Below are positions 47,036 to 57,448 of a stretch of 64,000 bases of DNA, one piece after another. Below the pieces are notes generated by a model. It was not told where the DNA came from, did no database searches, and saw only the letters and a program-made list of their open reading frames with translations. The first letter of the stretch is position 1. Each line of letters starts with the position of its first letter. Source of the stretch: Dictyophora rubrovolvata (Eukaryota > Basidiomycota > Agaricomycetes > Phallales > Phallaceae). Position numbers and translations under genes: made by a program. The DNA lies in contig CP114122.1 in the NCBI GenBank assembly GCA_029959195.1, positions 930,001-994,000 on the forward strand. Direction: 5' to 3'.

Positions 47036-47125
47036 GTTCAGAAAACAGGCGCAGCCCGGCCGGCGGACCGTGGGAAACTGCGCCGTGTATTTTCCTGAGC
47101 TTCACTCGACTTTCGCTCTTTCGTT
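47036..47125. promoter_or_regulatory. Very short divergent promoter (NUDIX / BRO1)
   Basis: Only 90 bp separate the two start codons, so both genes share promoter elements and their 5' leaders overlap or are very short. No TATA box is seen. Confidence 0.5.
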
Positions 47126-50092
47126 ATGGCGCAATCGCCGACGGTTTCTATCCCAAAGAAAAGCACAGACGAAGTAGACTGGACTACTCCAATCCGTAAT
47201 CTAATCGCCCAATCGTATGGCGAGAGTCCTGATAATTATGCCTCCGAATGTGCTGCTCTACAAAGATGTCGTCAAGACGCTGTTAGAGGAGCCGGAAGCG
47301 AAATGACCGGTGAATACTGTTTCACAACTTGAACTATTTTCAGACTATAAAGAAGACCGCTTTGTTTAGCACGGGATCTACTGTACAAATACTTTGGTCA
47401 GTTGGAACTGTTGGAATTGCGCTTCCCTGAAATTCGAGTGACTTTCCCGTGGCGTGATGCGTTCACGAACAAACTTATCACTCAAACCTCCCTCGCCTAC
47501 GAAAAAGCTTCAATAATATTTCAAATCGCTGCCACACATTCTGCCATTGCGACAATGCAGACCAGGTTTGACCCCGAAGGAGTCAAACGGGCTTTTCATT
47601 ACTACCGAACTGCCGCAGGAATGTTAACTTACATCAACGAGAACTTCCTTCATGCGCCTTCTACGGATCTCAGCAGAGAAGTCGTCAAGTATCTCATCGA
47701 CGTAATGCTTGCTCAGGCCCATGAAGTTTTCTTCGAGAAATGTCGAGACGAGAAGAAGACACCCGGTTTGATTGCAAAAGTTGTGGCTCACACCGCTGCG
47801 CTGTATTCGGCTTTGGTCGAGAATGTCAAGGAATTCCAGGGAAAGAAAATCTTTGATAATAATTGGATTACACTGCTTTCGGTGCGTAGTTACTCAGCGC
47901 GTGAAGTTACCAGTGCTCATCTCCCGTTTCAGATTAAATCGAAATATATGACTTCACTGTCTCAGTACTACCGATCTCTCGCGGATAACGCTTCTGGAAA
48001 GCATGGAAACGCGCTTGCACGTTTGATAGTAGCAGAGAAAGCAGCAAAAGAAGCACACTCACTCACCTCAGGAAGCTTCTCACCATATTTTGTTACAACG
48101 CAAACGCCTACTCTCCCTGCCGACGCAGGAACAGCCATGCTCGAGCTTACTAAAGCTCATTTAGCACTTTGCAGCGAGAAAAGAGCCGAAGCACAAAGGG
48201 ACAACGATCTGATTTACAATGCTGTCGTTCCGACGGAAGCCACACTTCCTGTGATTGACAAGACTGCAGTTGCAACGCCAATTCCCATTCAAGAGGTTTA
48301 TGGCACTCCAGATGTTCAGAAGACTATTGGACCGGACTTGTTCATCAAGCTTATCCCTCTCAGCGTCCATGAGAGTGCAAGCGTGTATTCAGAGGAGAAG
48401 GCCAAGCTTGTTCGAGGAGAGGTTGAGAAAGCTGACGTAGCTGATAACGAATATCGAGCTGCGTTGGACTCGATAGGAGTCAAAGACGGATTAGGACGTT
48501 ATCGCGCGATGGTCGAGGGTATTGTCACAACAAATGATATCGTTCCTCGTGAAGTCCGTAATTGGCAGAACGAAATCCGTACCGCGGAAGATTCCGAAAG
48601 CACGGTTAGCATGTTCGGACAACTAGACCGGCTCAAAGCGATTGTTCGTGAGGAACTAGATAGCATTGGTCGTGATTTGGAAATTGAATCGAGAGACTGC
48701 GAAGCTGGGCGTCTCAAATATGAACATTTTTGGACTCAAGCGCCGAGCTCGGGACTTACGAAGACGTTTAGGCAGGATCTGAAAAATCATGTTAATGCAT
48801 TGGACGCCGCAAGTAATTCTGATAAACAAGCGACTGACTTATGGCAGTCAATTGGTGGCGATATCGAACTTATTCTTGACGATGACAAATTGGAAGCGGA
48901 ATTTAACCGACAATTGCAGAGTGCGGATAAGAATAATCTCCTTGATGTTGAAGTGGAGGATAATGACTGGCAAGAACGTGAGAAAATTGGGGGTTATGTA
49001 GCTGAAATCGAGGAACGTCTCGGTCGTCTGAGCAAGATCAGTCGAGAAAGAAACGAGACACTCAAAGATCTCAAAGAAAAGGTTTGTAATTCTACCCACG
49101 CAATTTGGTTGTCTCTAAAAACTGAAGAACCCCATTAGATTCAATCTGATGATGTCTCACATTTACTGCTCCTCAATCGTAGGAACAGTGCTGTAGAGCC
49201 ATCCCTTTTCCAAACCGAGCTGGAGAAATTTAAGCCATATCAAATGCGTATTCAAGCTAGTATTCAGTATCAACAAGCAGCGATACAAGAAATATCACAG
49301 TATTGGAAGGCTTTGAAGGATCTCGCTGGACGTGGTGCTGGCGCGAAGAAGTGGGAAGAGAAGGAAAAGAGAAGGACAAACTGCATTAAAAGATTTGAAA
49401 AGATGCGCGAAATTTGGTTGCAAGTTAGAGATGGATTAAAGTAAGCTGCCTTTGACTTTCGCAGAGGTTCTGACTTACAGTTCGGTTTACAGTAAAGGGC
49501 TACGGTTCTATCGGGACCTGTCAGATCTGAGCGGCCAGTTACGTCGGAGTGTTAAAGCTTACGTCTCGTCGAGAGCAACTGAAAGGGAAGGGTTAATCGC
49601 CAAGGCTGAAACTGAGAAACGGTTGACATCATCAACACCTTCGTCTATACCTCCGCCAAGACCAGCACCTCCTCTGGAAAGTTCCTTCTCAAACTTGAAT
49701 ATACGAAGTCCGACGTCTCCAGCGCCGAATACAACATGGAATAGACCAACACCCCCGCCCAATGCGCCACCCCCGCCAGCTTCATGGACCCCACCAGTTT
49801 CGTGGAACTCGCCTTCATCAGCGTATCCTCCCCCACCACCTTCGCGACCCTCGTATTCCACTCCCACACCGTCTGCACCACCACCGCCACCACCACCACC
49901 ACCATCGGCCCCTTCAAACCCTTATACATTCGATGCACCAGGCTTATCTTCTCAATTCTTACTAGATCGTCCCATGCAGCCAAACAACCCCCCTCAGCAT
50001 CAAAGGTACCCTTCCCAAGGATATTCTCCATACTCGCCGCCTGGCGGACCGCCTCAAAGACAAGGCACATTCCCACTACCACCACCACCATT

Positions 50093-50123
<31 letters not shown>

Positions 50124-50267
50124 CCGCCTCAAAACTACCAACGACCATCGTCAATGTTTCCACCTCCACCTCCTCCTGTATCATATCAATCTCAACAACC
50201 TCCGCCACCTCCATCACAATATACGCAACCTCAACAGTCTAATCCATATCAGTATAGATCTTGGTAG
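47126..50267 (+). CDS. BRO1: BRO1-domain protein (Bro1/Vps31-like ESCRT-associated factor)
   Basis: Acts with ESCRT-III at endosomes, recruiting deubiquitination machinery during multivesicular body sorting. ATG 47126 gives PTVSIPKKSTDEVDWTTPIR, NLIAQSYGESPDNYASECAA, then across a short intron TARDLLYKYFGQLELLELRF and ITQTSLAYEKASIIFQIAAT, classic BRO1-domain sequence. A 578-codon exon block continues through SKYMTSLSQYYRSLADNASG and PIPIQEVYGTPDVQKTIGPD into the V-shaped coiled-coil domain. Exons after 49140 give IQYQQAAIQEISQYWKALKD and LRFYRDLSDLSGQLRRSVKA. The last about 210 residues (49620-50267) are proline-rich with poly-P runs, a poly-Q run of nine (50090-50122) and SYQSQQPPPPPSQ, usual docking sites for SH3/UEV partners. 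Stop at 50267. PalA/Rim20 is the alternative, less likely given the N-terminal match. Confidence 0.93.
50090..50122 (+). repeat. CAA triplet repeat (poly-Gln) in BRO1
   Basis: Nearly pure CAA triplets encoding about nine to ten consecutive glutamines inside the proline-rich tail; a likely site of length variation between strains. Confidence 0.85.
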
Positions 50268-50600
50268 TCTGGTTCATATTTTTTTTTACATGAAGTCGGT
50301 GGTAACGGTTTGTTTACTAGTAGTGTATCCTAAACATTGTGTCCAATTATGCCGTTGTACGCCTGTGATCAGAGTATTACATGAGAACGGTTGACTATCC
50401 TTATTTGAAGAATTAAATAATATTCCTTTATCCCCTTTATTTATGCAGTAATGTTGTACGACAAGGTTTTGTTGTGGAGAATATCAGAAAACAGTTATTG
50501 TCACGCGAGCCTCGAGACACTTCGGAAGACCGAAATAGGTGACTGAGGCCGGCGCTGGCGGCAACGACACAAACACCGCAACTTTCAACTTCCTCAAAGT
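50268..50600. other. Spacer between BRO1 and YIP1-family gene
   Basis: About 330 bp with the BRO1 3' region and the YIP1-family promoter. No other signal seen. Confidence 0.4.
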
Positions 50601-51834
50601 ATGGCCTACCAAACTATTGAAACAGACGAGGTATAAGATTTTTTTTTAGAACCACATATTATGACTAATAGACTCGACAGCGAGTAGACGCAGGCCCTAG
50701 TTCTTTGGAATTTAGATGTAACGTGTCATAGTATATTCCTCGGGAGTCGTTCACTGTTAACGCGTGTTCAATAATACACACACACAGCTTTCTTGACAGA
50801 CGATAATGCACAAAATAACGCTTCGGCTTCATCTAATAGAGGTGAGTAAGTTATGTCGAAACAAGAAAGACACAGGAGCCAAATATAAGCAGGATACTAC
50901 GAACAGTCCCAGAATTCAAAAGGATTCTGGACGTTGGACTATTACCAAAAGTACTTTGAAGTCGACACGAAACTGGTATGGCATCGAGGATGTTTCTCTA
51001 AACGGCATGCTTACCCCTCGTTTTATTCACAGGTCTTAACGCGATGTTATACAACGTTGTTACCCACGTCTTCGAATTACCGAACAGCACACCTCAATCC
51101 ATCCGTTGATTTATACGGGCCATTCTGGACTTTAACGACATTAATATTTTCATTATTCGTCTTTTCATCTCTTGCGTCGTCCATTGTTTCCTATTTATCG
51201 AGCTCGCCTGTTTCGTATGATTTCCAGCTATTATCAATCGGGGTTACTTTGGTGTATGTTTATGGGCTTTGTATTCCCGTGATTCTGTGGGTTGTGTTGA
51301 AGTATTTGGGTGTCTCTGAATGGAGCCCTGTTGAGGCTGTGGCTGTCTTTGGTTATGGACAATTCATATGGATACCTGTTTCGGTACGTGCAGTATAGCC
51401 GTGTTAAGTCTCTCGTTTCGAAAGGCTGACACGATTCACATGTACCCAGCTACTTTGTGTCATTCCCGTGCCAGAGGTTCGCTGGGTACTCGTGGGAGTA
51501 GCATTCCTGGTTTCAGGATATTATCTTTTCGCCAATATATATCCCATTATTGCTTCGGTACGTATTGGACCACATCAAGCATGTAATAATTAATGTATAT
51601 TTCCACACGTTCATTGAACAACTTGTTTTACAGGCAGAGCAAAAGGCAGCACGACTGCTGATTATTGCCCTTGCAATTCTCCACGCAGCTCTCGCTATAA
51701 CCTTCAAAGTGCTTTTCTTCAGCCATTATGTTGTCAAGGCGATTGGAGGAGATGATCCCCTAGCTGTGACTGAACCTGTTGCGACCATGAGTGCAACGTC
51801 GACAGTATTAGCAATGGCCACAGCGAGCTCATAA
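50601..51834 (+). CDS. Yip1-domain membrane protein (YIPF1/2-like)
   Basis: Yip1-family proteins are five-helix Golgi/ER membrane proteins that bind Rab GTPases in vesicle traffic. Small 5' exons join as MAYQTIETDE, VDAGPSSLEFR, YDNAQNNASASSNRG, then YYEQSQNSKGFWTLDYYQKY and FEVDTKL; the W-x-x-x-Y-Y-x-x-Y-F-x-V-D block is diagnostic for YIPF1/2-type members. The membrane part begins LNPSVDLYGPFWTLTTLIFS (family DLYGPFW motif), followed by helices including LVYVYGLCIPVILWVVLKYL, AVAVFGYGQFIWIPVS, VRWVLVGVAFLVSGYYLFAN and RLLIIALAILHAALAITFKV. The tail is short and hydrophobic-rich, stop 51832-51834. Five helices fit the family topology. Confidence 0.88.
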
Positions 51835-51945
51835 AAGGTGCTATATTTTTGTCTGCGTGTGTACATATCTTGATGTGGAAGGAATGCGTGGTGTGTGTGG
51901 TACTTTTTCATAACAATAATAACAGATGCCATCCGGAAGGAATAT

Positions 51946-52426
51946 TCATGTGGTTTTATTGTTGACGGGATAGTAGGCACGACGTAAATGGCGGTATTTG
52001 GCGAGCGAATAAAGAGCTAGGGTTTCTGGCGGGGTCACGCGACAGGATCATGAACCCTAATTTTAATCGGGCGAAGAGAGAAATGCACCTTTCTTGATGT
52101 ATTCGCCCAATGCAAACGCTCTTTCAATTTCGGCGTGGTCGCTTAGATGTCTGTTTTCTGAAAAAAGAAGGTTATGTCAAGATAATGAGTCAACACAAAC
52201 AACAAAAAGTCTTGGAATGCCGTAGTCACTTTCAAATGCCCTCCTTAATTTCCCGTGAAAGTCGTAGCTGTGCATAGAGATAATGAGCAGTGCGATCAGT
52301 ATTACGAGTCGACTCGGCCAGTCTCCTTGGCAAATTCACAACTTACGATGGATCCGGATAGTCTCTCCCTAGCCTATGCAATTCTTTATAAAGCCGAACA
52401 GCCCGTAAGCGTGTCGGAGACGACAT
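51946..52426 (-). CDS. LYR-motif protein resembling ETFRF1/LYRM5
   Basis: ETFRF1 (human LYRM5) is a small mitochondrial LYR protein that regulates electron transfer flavoprotein. Four minus-strand exons, all with short introns: MSSPTRLRAVRLYKELHRLG-RDYPDPS, YDFHGKLRRAFE, NRHLSDHAEIERAFALGEYI-KK, and ALYSLAKYRHLRRAYYP. Start 52426, stop 51946-51948. The R-L-Y-K-E-L-H-R-L-G-R-D-Y-P opening and the L-Y-S-L-x-K-Y-R end correspond closely to human LYRM5 (LYKNLLYLGRDYP and LYFLRKYR). About 90 residues, normal for the family. The last exon was found only by splicing past a stop at 52063. The gene is convergent with the YIP1-family gene. Confidence 0.8.
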
Positions 52427-52780
52427 CAAGAGAGGAAGGGAGGATTAATATTATTCCTTTCCTCCGAATGGAATTTGAGATCATGGACGGACGCCAGTCT
52501 GTCTTCGGCATCCACACAAAAGTGTCAAGATTCCATATTTGAAACTCCGCCGGGTGTCGCCTCAGGTACAAACCTGCCACATTTCTTTTGCGCACCACAC
52601 CCAAGACAAACTTGTGTTTTTCTTTCTTTTCTGTTATAAAAAGAGTGAGTCAATGGATGTCTTTCTTTTTAATTTTCACCCCTTTCATTTCAAATTATGC
52701 TTCGCTTCAATCCCGCTCAATGGTTTCACCACAGCTCTTGTCTTGTGCCTCAAACGACAATACAACGCCGGGAAGATCTC
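52427..52780. promoter_or_regulatory. Divergent region between LYR protein and universal stress protein
   Basis: About 350 bp upstream of both genes. T/C-rich near 52615-52690 (a pyrimidine tract common before fungal starts). An in-frame ATG at 52697 could extend the stress-protein gene by 28 codons, but that part does not look like the family. Confidence 0.4.
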
Positions 52781-53909
52781 ATGTCAACGCCTTCGGCGAC
52801 CAGACCCCCGTCTTTGAACAATTCAGCATCTACCACAACGTTGCGCTCAGCATTGAAACAGTCGTCGAGGCCGTCGACACCACGCATCAACAGCGGAAAC
52901 TTGGCGGAAGCAGATTTTCCCCATCCTCCTCAACTAGATCTAAATGTTGTAGACCCATTTCCGAGGACCCAAACACTCCAATCAGTAACATCGACAGCAG
53001 GCAGTCGAAGGTATACCCCTAAAGTCGGCTTTGATACCTTTCAGAATCCAACAAGTACCACGCTTTTTTCATACACTCTACAAGTTAGTGGCAGTACCCG
53101 TCTTACGTTGCATCTTTTACCGTGTTCCTAACTTGTTTGGCTTCATACTAGGTCAAATCCGAGGGCTATAAACGAGGCAGGAGCACGCGATCATATTTAA
53201 TTGCTGCAAGCAGTGACGATAGTGGCATTCATGCGCTGCAATGGGTTATGGAATCACTCATTCAGGACGGTGATGAAATAATAGTATTCCGTGGTTTTGA
53301 TGGAGAAGATACAGGTGGCCCTTAAGAGTTCTTTCATTCCCTTTTCTTTGTTGCTCACGTGTAAACCACAGATAAATGTATGCGTGAAAATAGACGGGAA
53401 GAGGCACGTGAACTAATGAAATGGGTATTAGAGAAAAACGATCAGGTCGAACCAGGTCGCAAGGTGAGCCGTTATATCAATGTATTTCGTTATATTTACT
53501 TAGAATCCTCACCAGCTATTTGTTATAGTGGAATTTGTTGGGGGGAAAGTAACTGCCTCTATTGAACGCTTGATCGCCTTGTATCGCCCGGACTCCTTAG
53601 TCGTTGGCACGAGGGCTCGCTCTGTCCTCCAACAATGGGGTGCGGCTTTCGGAGCCCCAGGGATGGGGAGTGTCTCGAGGTGAAGGATGATTAATTTGTC
53701 CGCCTTCCGTTATTTCGTCTGAATTCTTTTCCTAGATATTGTGTAAGCCGATCGCCGGTGCCCGTTATTGTGGTACGGTGCGTGTATTCTTATCTTTTAT
53801 CTTCTCTTCCCACTTCTAAGCGAGTGATTGTGCCAGGCCCGACCAAAATGTCAGAAAGAACAGCTCGAAAAGGCGGCCAAACAATCCTAAGAGAACCTTT
53901 GAAGGGTAG
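52781..53909 (+). CDS. Universal stress protein (UspA-domain)
   Basis: A fungal UspA-type protein with an unstructured Ser/Pro-rich N-terminus; in bacteria such domains bind nucleotides during stress, and the fungal role is unclear. From ATG 52781: MSTPSATRPPSLNNSASTTT, RSALKQSSRPSTPRIN, YTPKVGFDTFQNPTSTTLFS. After a 50-bp intron, VKSEGYKRGRSTRSYLIAAS, SDDSGIHALQWVMESLIQDG and DEIIVFRGF form the first strands and helix. Then MRENRREEARELMKWVLEKN, VEFVGGKVTASIERLIALYR, PDSLVVGTRARSVLQQW and GAPGMGSVSRYCVSRSPVP-VIVV, the nucleotide-loop/C-terminal strand. Five short introns. The final residues are basic (VRKNSSKRRPNNPKRTFEG), stop 53907-53909; a donor at the same place could extend the tail. 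The end of the protein is therefore less sure than the rest. Confidence 0.82.
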
Positions 53910-54450
53910 GCCCCATATAGCTCTGTCTTTTTCTCACAGGATGTAATACTAAGACACTGTTCCCGTATTTCAGTTTGGAAGAACCCCACAGTACCCATGT
54001 GCCCACTCTTCGTCGACCTGTTACTACACAATAACATCAACCTATTCATCAACATGTTACTCGAGCAGCATGCATCATGAAAGCCTGTCATTGAATCTTT
54101 CGGTTCGGGACTTCGATTTACTAAATCAAACGCGAGGCGCTATAACCTTTTTTTTTATTGCATTTGGATTATCTTCTGGAAGAAGCTTGGCCACACCACC
54201 TCTCCCCACGTTTTCCGCCTTCGAAAGAACTGCTATCTACTATCAAAAGCTGTCGTTGTAACCTTTTTGGAATGTATTTGTATATGACGTTCATTTTAGA
54301 CTGTAAACATAAGCATCTTTACTAAATTATTAAATAAAGAACCTACTCTCTTTGCTATGCATGGTTGCCATCTTCATTTCGCTAGTGCGTGCCAAGCGTC
54401 TCTGACAAACTAAGAACAATTCTCCTGTTTCGTCTTGCTCTCTCTCAAAA

Positions 54451-54577
54451 GATGGCAGCTGTGGTCGATTGGGGGAAAAGCGGAGCTCAGTACTGGACGG
54501 ACCTTCTGTCCTACGGTTCAGATGCCAATTCCGGAGGATGTATTTTGAAGTATTACTGGCGTATTAGCTTGTTGTAA
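54451..54577 (+). CDS. Candidate small protein, unrecognised
   Basis: ATG 54451 in good context (aaagatgg) after a pyrimidine-rich leader gives MAAVVDWGKSGAQYWTDLLS then YGSDANSGGC. Unspliced, it ends at 54575-54577 after 41 codons. A donor inside the last codons (GAT|GTATTT, 54539) could instead join to an exon near 54681, giving YDDGVWKNRKCL at the end, but the acceptor there is weak. Tryptophan and acidic residues near the start give it protein-like composition. No family recognised; it may be spurious. Confidence 0.3.
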
Positions 54578-54602
54578 TTTACTTTAACCAAACTATATAA
54601 CT

Positions 54603-54624
54603 GGGATGGGATGGGATGGGAGGG
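54603..54624 (+). repeat. GGGAT tract, potential G-quadruplex
   Basis: Five G-triplets with loops of 2, 2, 2 and 1 nt (gggatgggatgggatggg, then aggg). This satisfies the usual G3+N1-7 quadruplex pattern on the plus strand. Intergenic, just after the small ORF candidate. Confidence 0.7.
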
Positions 54625-55505
54625 AAAGCAAAAAACGATAACTAATGCGAGTGAATGTGAAAAGCTATCTACATAGCGAGATGATGATGGTGTGTGGAAG
54701 AACCGCAAGTGCCTCTAGTGCCCGTCGCGCTCTACAGGACGTTGGTGGCGCCCCGGCATCTTCTCACGACAAGGTTAAAATCGCAAAATATTCCTTTCAT
54801 TGAAAATAGTACAGAAAAAAATGTCTATTTTCACATATAATTACGTCTGTCTGTCTGTCCCTTAACTAAGTAACGTACCCACTCGACCCACCTCCATTGT
54901 ATGAAGACTATATCAGGAAGAAATCGGTACGAACAACTCTATGGGATAGTTTTTCAACCTATCACGAGGATAAGTGAATGGTTCGATCTTCCACAAGCGT
55001 AACAGTGCAACCCTTTGGAGGAAAAGAAGGGGAGAACTTGACTTGTTGTGGGGGAGAGGAATGAGAAAAGCGGTCGTATTAGAAGATCTTTCTTCCAATG
55101 GACTAAAGAGCTTGCTGCTATAGATTAGACGTCAGGCAACCATCGGATACCAGAGTTCAGGAGGAGGTATTTGGTCATTATCGAACTCGAATGCTCAGCT
55201 TGAGAAGGTGTCTATGTTGTGGATGGAGGACGAAGAAAAAAAAGCTTGTGACAAGTGGTGTCACCGCATGGGTTTCTTAAATAGAGCTCGTCTCTCGCTT
55301 AATTTTCGGAAGTTGCGCGTTCCCACGCTTATGTCATCAAGTCTTTCTTTTATAGTAAGCCCCAAGTGAAGCTTTGAGTAAGCCGGCATTCTGCGTTATA
55401 ACCATATAGAGTCTGTTATAACATATTTAACCGAAAGGAGTAAGAGATACAAAGATACAACACGCTACAGTTCTACACATATTCAATAAAAAGATGTCCG
55501 TTTTC

Positions 55506-57003
55506 TTACGACACTGAAGTTCTGCAGTGTTCCGCCCATAATTGAACAAGCCTCTTCTGCGCGACAATCTTCATTGAGCGTGCATTCTGAGCCTCACTTT
55601 CAATAACTGGAGCATGATCCTGCACCCAAACTGCAAATCGTGTCAGACAAGCAAACACCGTCTCCTGTCTTTGAAATATAAGTTTCACAGATCCTGCATA
55701 CAAACAAAAGTTGTTGGTTTCCGAAAAGACAAAACTGAAACATAACAGACGTACCACCTGTATCACTTGCTCTTCCTTTCCAACCATACATTAAGTCGTA
55801 TATCTTCGTTGCCTGGAGCAAACCGAGATCTTTGAGCTGTTCAAAATCTGACAAGACCTCGCTAGGTATCCCTGCAACATAAGGTGCCATGACTCGAATA
55901 GTTTCGTTGAAGCAAACCTGGGCCTTCCCTGCTAAGGTAGCCGCAGCTGCAGCAAGAAAAATTAAGGTTTACATAACAAACAACCAAAAAAGCATGGTTA
56001 TCTTACCTTGATAATCTCTATTTTTGCTTACTTCGCTGATACCGGAGAAAAGTATGGGACCAACACCACCACGCACAGCATCTAGACATTGTATAGCGCT
56101 ATGATAATAATGATGAGCATGCTGTGCTGTTACACGTCCACGTTGAAAATTGATCATGGCTTCCTCTGCCTTCACCAGACATGTGAAAAAACTGCTGCGC
56201 AAAACTTAGAGAGAGAGGCAAAAGGTCTACCTTGTTGTATGACGCGGTTTGCACGGCCAAATTCTCTTCTGCTGTCTTGACTTCTTCGGTGTCTACACGA
56301 CTACCTTTAGCCTCAGTTAAATCGAGGAGAGGACACTAACTCTCACTTGCATATGACGAAGCCGCAGTAGCATAGCTGGCTACTAACTCAAATTCCTGAT
56401 CCGTTTCACATGCTAGCGGTGTGTTCATGTCGATCTTTAAGATACGCCTAGTCTGTCAATGAAATTTTAGTAATATATCACGTACTTACTTTGTGCTGTA
56501 ATTCACGTTTTTCTTCCTCAAACGCGCTTACGACTTCCTGCATTTGTGTTTCCAACTGATGTGAAGCTTCGAAGTCTGCACGCTGTTTGCTCCTTTTTTC
56601 GTCGTTATATGATCCTCGAGAAGGGATTCGTCTCAGAGCATTCAACGGTTGCTGTATGGTCTCCAACGCAGACCGATGATGTAGGTCTTTGAATAGCTTC
56701 GACCTAGTGGTACATAGTCAAACTCCATGCAGCCTCAATCGCCAAACTGAAAACTTACGTGCATTCACGATGTTTCTTAAGCTCTTTTGATTGCTTCTCC
56801 AGATCCCTTTCTAATAGAATTAAGCGCTTCTTTGCGTCTGCCACTTCAAAACTCGCATCAGCTCCTTTGAAGAAACGCTCCCATATATCCGGTTCTGTTG
56901 AACTGCTGTAACTAGGCAAGCCGAGTTCGTCGTGAGATGAACCTGAGTTATAATCTCCTGGGGTGAATGCAGGAGGAGGCTGGTTGAGCAATTCCGAAAG
57001 CAT
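55506..57003 (-). CDS. Coiled-coil protein of unknown function
   Basis: No family recognised. From ATG 57003 (MLSELLNQPPPAFTPGD; an alternative ATG lies at 57009): a proline-rich start, SSTEPDIWERFFKGADASFE, a predicted coiled coil VADAKKRLILLERDLEKQSK-ELKKHRE, then SALETIQQPLNALRRIPSRG, a second coil (SHQLETQMQEVVSAFEEEKR-ELQHK), the acidic helix VDTEEVKTAEENLAVQTASY, AEEAMINFQRGRVTAQHAHH-YYHSAIQCLD, and AAAATLAGKAQVCFNETIRV-MAPYVAGIP. The C-terminal exons include LGLLQATKIYDLMYGWKG and ETVFACLTRFAVWVQDH, stop 55506-55508. About six introns. No membrane segment or signal peptide. The long helices recall membrane-curvature or scaffold proteins, but I cannot assign it. The exon between 56210 and 56460 is the least certain. 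Confidence 0.55.
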
Positions 57004-57009
57004 ATGCAA

Positions 57010-57448
57010 GGTTAAAAGTCACAACAAATACGAGCGACGTGTTGAACGTCAAAGCAGATGGAAAGCGGGGAGCTGGAATAAGTAGCTGCGGGATTGCCAA
57101 TCACAGTACCTGTGCACCGATGTCATCCTAGACAGATCCTGTGTAAATGAGCTGTTGCCTGAAGTTCCTGAAGGCCGACAAGACCATGCCGCGGCGCACG
57201 TGGGTGTGTAAACTTAGAACTCCTAAGTCAGACTTGAGACTTAGTAAACGAAAGCACTGGACTGAAACCAGCAACTTAAAAAAACTCGAGTAAAGAATAT
57301 TGAAAATTAGGAATTAGTATTATAATACGCTAATTAATAAATCTGTGAGATACATATCACTTGCGGTGGTTAAATCTATTGGATACAGAATTAAGGAGAA
57401 GAAAACGATAAAAGAAAAGAAATCTATAAGGTCGAGTAATCGAGTTGC
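57010..57448. other. Spacer between coiled-coil gene start and GH18 gene end
   Basis: About 440 bp, AT-rich towards the right. It holds the promoter of the coiled-coil gene and the 3' region of GH18. No other signal seen. Confidence 0.4.

Larger units (their letters stand above)
53910..55505. other. 1.6 kb region with small-ORF candidates and a G-rich tract
   Basis: No gene of recognisable family. Contents: a possible small gene starting at 54451 (listed separately), a GGGAT tract at 54603-54624, and a 40-codon ORF at 54681-54803 (+) with a presequence-like stretch RTASASSARRALQD. The stretch 54870-55505 shows nothing coding on either strand. Confidence 0.4.

Noticed and set aside
49559-50242. 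Long alternative-frame ORFs over the BRO1 proline-rich tail, on both strands
   Set aside because: They arise from CCA/CCT and CAA repeats; compositions are Val/Met or Thr/Ser low complexity, and the BRO1 frame is clearly the coding one.
52063-52065. Stop at 52063 as the end of the LYR protein
   Set aside because: Splicing over 52079-52009 yields the conserved LYSLAKYR end, so the earlier stop is intronic.
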